A stretch of DNA of 46,108 nt from Paenibacillus dendritiformis (GTDB lineage: Bacteria > Bacillota > Bacilli > Paenibacillales > Paenibacillaceae), in assembly GCF_015845845.1 (NCBI RefSeq), contig NZ_LDIG01000166.1:1-46108 (forward strand), read 5' to 3'. How positions within the stretch are numbered: the first letter of the stretch is position 1; the number at the start of each line of letters is the position of its first letter. This document shows positions 43,857 through 46,108 of this stretch, piece after piece. Below the pieces are notes generated by a model. It saw nothing but the letters and a program-made list of their open reading frames with translations, was not told the DNA's origin and did no database searches. A program made the translations under genes and the position numbers.

Positions 43857-44267
43857 ATGAATCAAATACCGCCCATTACGGATGCAGAGTTGGAAGTTAT
43901 GCGCGTCTTGTGGTCAATTCCGAATTGTCCTTCGAGCGAGGTCGTCAAGAAAATGGCAGATCGAATGGGATGGAGCCCGAATACGACTCGGACGCTCCTC
44001 AGTCGTCTTGTGCAGAAGGAAGCGGCGGGTGCGAAGCTGGAAAAGGGTTCGAAGCGCACCCAATTATTTTATCCGATTATCAGCGAGCAGGAGTACCTGC
44101 GGTCCGAAACCAAATCGTTCATGAAAAAACTGTATGGCGGAGCATTGAAGCCGATGTTGGCCAACTTTTTGCAGGATAAAAAGCTGAATGCGCAAGAAAT
44201 CGAGGATCTGAAGGCATTGTTTGACGAAAACCGCAGCGACGGGGAATCGGAAAAGAGAGAACCCTGA
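43857..44267 (+). CDS. blaI: BlaI/MecI-family transcriptional repressor
   Basis: A 136-aa winged-helix repressor. It opens with PPITDAELEVMRVLW, then SSEVVKKMADRMGWSPNTTR and TLLSRLVQKEAAGAKLEKG, the DNA-binding domain of the BlaI group; the C-terminal half (KSFMKKLYGGALKPMLANFL) is the dimer and cleavage region. ATG at 43857 follows GGAGG by 8 bases; an upstream ATG at 43836 has no ribosome site. TGATGA overlap couples it to the sensor gene. Operators precede it. It is likely inactivated by the downstream peptidase. Confidence 0.9.
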   Translation: MNQIPPITDAELEVMRVLWSIPNCPSSEVVKKMADRMGWSPNTTRTLLSRLVQKEAAGAKLEKGSKRTQLFYPIISEQEYLRSETKSFMKKLYGGALKPMLANFLQDKKLNAQEIEDLKALFDENRSDGESEKREP

Positions 44268-46108
44268 TGAGTCCTGCATGGAACGAATGTTTATTGTCGT
44301 TCTTCGGCTGGGTCATTCGCGGGTCGTTAATGGCCGGCATCCTGGTCGTGCTTGTCCTGAGTTTGCAATTTCTGCTGCGCAAAAGGCTTGAGGCGAGATG
44401 GAAATATTGGCTCTGGTTGCCTGTGGCGATTCGTCTGCTGCTCCCTTGGGCGCCGGAATCCTCGCTGAGCTTATACAATGTTCTGCCTGTGGATATCTTA
44501 GCGCCCGGAATTCAACAACAAACTTCAAATCCATCAGCTTGGCAGCAATGGCAGAAGGGTTCAGGGGGAGATTACGAAGAGACAGCTCAAGCAGACCGTT
44601 TCTACGCCCCGGAGAAAAGCAGCCTAATAAGAGGAAATGAGGAAGTATCAGATCCGTCCCATAAATCGGGAACTGGGCAGGACATAAGTATCGGGTGGAG
44701 CGGGTTCAAGCCAATGGGATTCATCCATCTGCTGATGTCGGTGTGGCTTGCGGGCGTGCTGTTTCTTGCGGCGAAGACAGCATACGACCAACTACGATTG
44801 GCACAAGCTCTGCGCGCGGGCCGATGTATTGATACGCCTTGGTTAGCGGCCGTATTCCAGGAAACGAAGCAGCTAATGGGCGTAAAGCGGGAAGTGCGGT
44901 TTGTAGCCAGTGAGCGCATTCCTGGGCCTGCCGTAGTCGGTTTTCGCAAGCCGGCGATCGTTGTTTCGCCGAGTCTGCTCGTTACGCTGCGAGAGCATCA
45001 GCTTCGGTGTATTTTGGCGCACGAATTCGCGCATATACAGCGGCGGGATGTGGCGGTGAATTGGATGATGCACATTCTGCTCATTCTCCATTGGTTTAAT
45101 CCATTGTTGTGGCTTGCCGTACATAAAGCAAGGCAGGATCAGGAGATGGCCTGCGATGCATGTGTACTGAATCGGATGAGTTCAGAGCCAAATCTGCAGC
45201 ATATCAATACATACGGGCACACCATCATCCATGTGCTGGAGCATTTTCATTTGTCAGGCACGCAACATCAACCAGGGATTGCCGGATTGTCTGCGACGCA
45301 TAAACAAATGAAGAAAAGATTGTTAATGATCAAGCGATTTCATAAAAAATCCTATCATTTGTCCATTTGGGGGATGGCGCTTATTGTTGCGCTTGGCAGC
45401 GTGACGCTGGTAAATGCGAAGGGAAACGATGTGGGGGCCGCCCAGTCCCCCGCTTCTAGCGATATTGCCCTGAAGACCGCGGCCGCTAAACCAAAGGCTG
45501 AAAGCGAAGGGGAGAAACTAGAAAAAGAAGAGATAGCTAGAATCAACGAATTATTGAAAAAAAATCCGTTTGATAACTATCTGACATATAGCAGTTTTCA
45601 ACCAAAGGGCCGCGAAGTTTGGGGGTACAGCAACGGCAAGGGTGGCTATGATAAATATGAGGACTATCTGAAGAAAGTATCCAGTGTGAAGGAGGCGAGG
45701 CCGCAACAACCTGCTGACTTGCCAGAGGGCTATACCTTCGAAGAGGCACAAATTATTGGTCCGCACATCATTGAATATACCGAAGAAATGAAAGCCGAAG
45801 CTAAAAAATTAGGGAAGAAGATATATTCCAAAAAGGTTGACTGGACATATACCAACTATATCGTGTTAACGTACACGAATGGAGAGGATTATATCCAATT
45901 GACGAGTTCACGCCTTGAAAATAAAGACGGGAAAGCAAAAGTGAAAGAAAAAGATTATGTTTATACATCCGCTGAGGACATGACAAAGAAACATCACATG
46001 CAACTCGGCAATACGCTTAGCTGGAAAGAAGGTGGTAAAGGTTTTTCAATCTCAACCAATCCGGACAATCCATTGACGAAGGAAGACCTGATCAAGCTGG
46101 CGAAAACG
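44267..46108 (+). CDS. BlaR1/MecR1-type M56 membrane peptidase sensor, 3' end outside window
   Basis: Open from ATG 44267 through 614 codons to the window edge with no stop. The N-terminal half has membrane segments (MAGILVVLVLSLQFLL, then FIHLLMSVWLAGVLFLAA) and the M56 zinc site HEFAH (252-256) in ILAHEFAHIQRRDVAVNW. A last membrane segment (WGMALIVALGSVTLVN) leads to an outer domain of at least 230 residues. That domain does not show the SxxK penicillin-binding sensor pattern; it has YTFEEAQIIGP and TYTNYIVLTYTNGEDYIQL, reminiscent of DUF4367-type domains. The signal is therefore probably not a beta-lactam. It should cleave the repressor encoded just upstream. Confidence 0.85.
   Translation, partial: MSPAWNECLLSFFGWVIRGSLMAGILVVLVLSLQFLLRKRLEARWKYWLWLPVAIRLLLPWAPESSLSLYNVLPVDILAPGIQQQTSNPSAWQQWQKGSGGDYEETAQADRFYAPEKSSLIRGNEEVSDPSHKSGTGQDISIGWSGFKPMGFIHLLMSVWLAGVLFLAAKTAYDQLRLAQALRAGRCIDTPWLAAVFQETKQLMGVKREVRFVASERIPGPAVVGFRKPAIVVSPSLLVTLREHQLRCILAHEFAHIQRRDVAVNWMMHILLILHWFNPLLWLAVHKARQDQEMACDACVLNRMSSEPNLQHINTYGHTIIHVLEHFHLSGTQHQPGIAGLSATHKQMKKRLLMIKRFHKKSYHLSIWGMALIVALGSVTLVNAKGNDVGAAQSPASSDIALKTAAAKPKAESEGEKLEKEEIARINELLKKNPFDNYLTYSSFQPKGREVWGYSNGKGGYDKYEDYLKKVSSVKEARPQQPADLPEGYTFEEAQIIGPHIIEYTEEMKAEAKKLGKKIYSKKVDWTYTNYIVLTYTNGEDYIQLTSSRLENKDGKAKVKEKDYVYTSAEDMTKKHHMQLGNTLSWKEGGKGFSISTNPDNPLTKEDLIKLAKT

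Noticed and set aside
1..46108. tRNA, rRNA or known riboswitch
   Set aside because: None was recognised by eye on either strand; a covariance-model search would be needed to exclude weak candidates.

Overview
The window looks like part of a Paenibacillus-type Firmicute chromosome. The support is intermediate GC, strong AGGAGG-type ribosome binding sites, frequent TTG and GTG starts, a YneQ-like protein, WYL and BlaI/BlaR regulators, and a Bacillales-style lanthipeptide cluster. The organism call is inference from gene content only.

Layout. (1) 1-237 is the N-terminal end of an ISL3-family transposase cut by the window edge. (2) 466-6905, minus strand, is one compact operon, ehuBCDA-ectABC-ectD: ectoine/hydroxyectoine import (lipoprotein, two permeases, ATPase), then ectoine synthesis and hydroxylation, closed by a terminator. 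(3) 7244-9450 holds a DUF2268 metallopeptidase-like gene, a YneQ-like gene and a dense set of small repeats and hairpins. (4) 9459-25163, minus strand, is a defence island. It has a PD-(D/E)xK/DUF5655 protein, a 740-aa accessory protein, type I restriction hsdR-hsdS-hsdM, and an odd methylase-like/specificity fusion whose catalytic motifs are missing. Behind a terminator and its own promoter comes an McrC-McrB-coiled-coil type IV module. (5) 25489-25986 is a Fic gene that has lost its catalytic core. (6) 26118-29967 is a Hen1-Pnkp RNA repair operon, which fits the defence theme. (7) 30197-41292 is a type 2 lanthipeptide locus: LanFEG immunity ABC genes and a YxeA-like gene on the plus strand; LanT, LanM and a 60-aa lacticin-481-like precursor on the minus strand; then a histidine kinase and response regulator. 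(8) 41596-43693 is a pair of overlapping WYL-domain regulator genes. (9) 43777-46108 is a BlaI-type repressor with visible operators and a BlaR1/MecR1-type M56 peptidase running off the window.

How the parts work together. The ehu-ect operon would couple solute salvage and synthesis under osmotic stress. The island stacks DNA restriction (type I, type IV) with RNA repair. The lanthipeptide locus has precursor, maturation, export/leader cleavage, self-protection and a likely two-component regulator, so it looks complete. The most unusual items are the methylase-dead M-S fusion at 18516-20108, the separate coiled-coil partner of the McrBC pair at 24156-25163, the lanthipeptide precursor at 38654-38836 with an enlarged C-terminal ring segment and an extra Cys, and a terminator-like repeat found both at 9380-9448 and 41453-41510.
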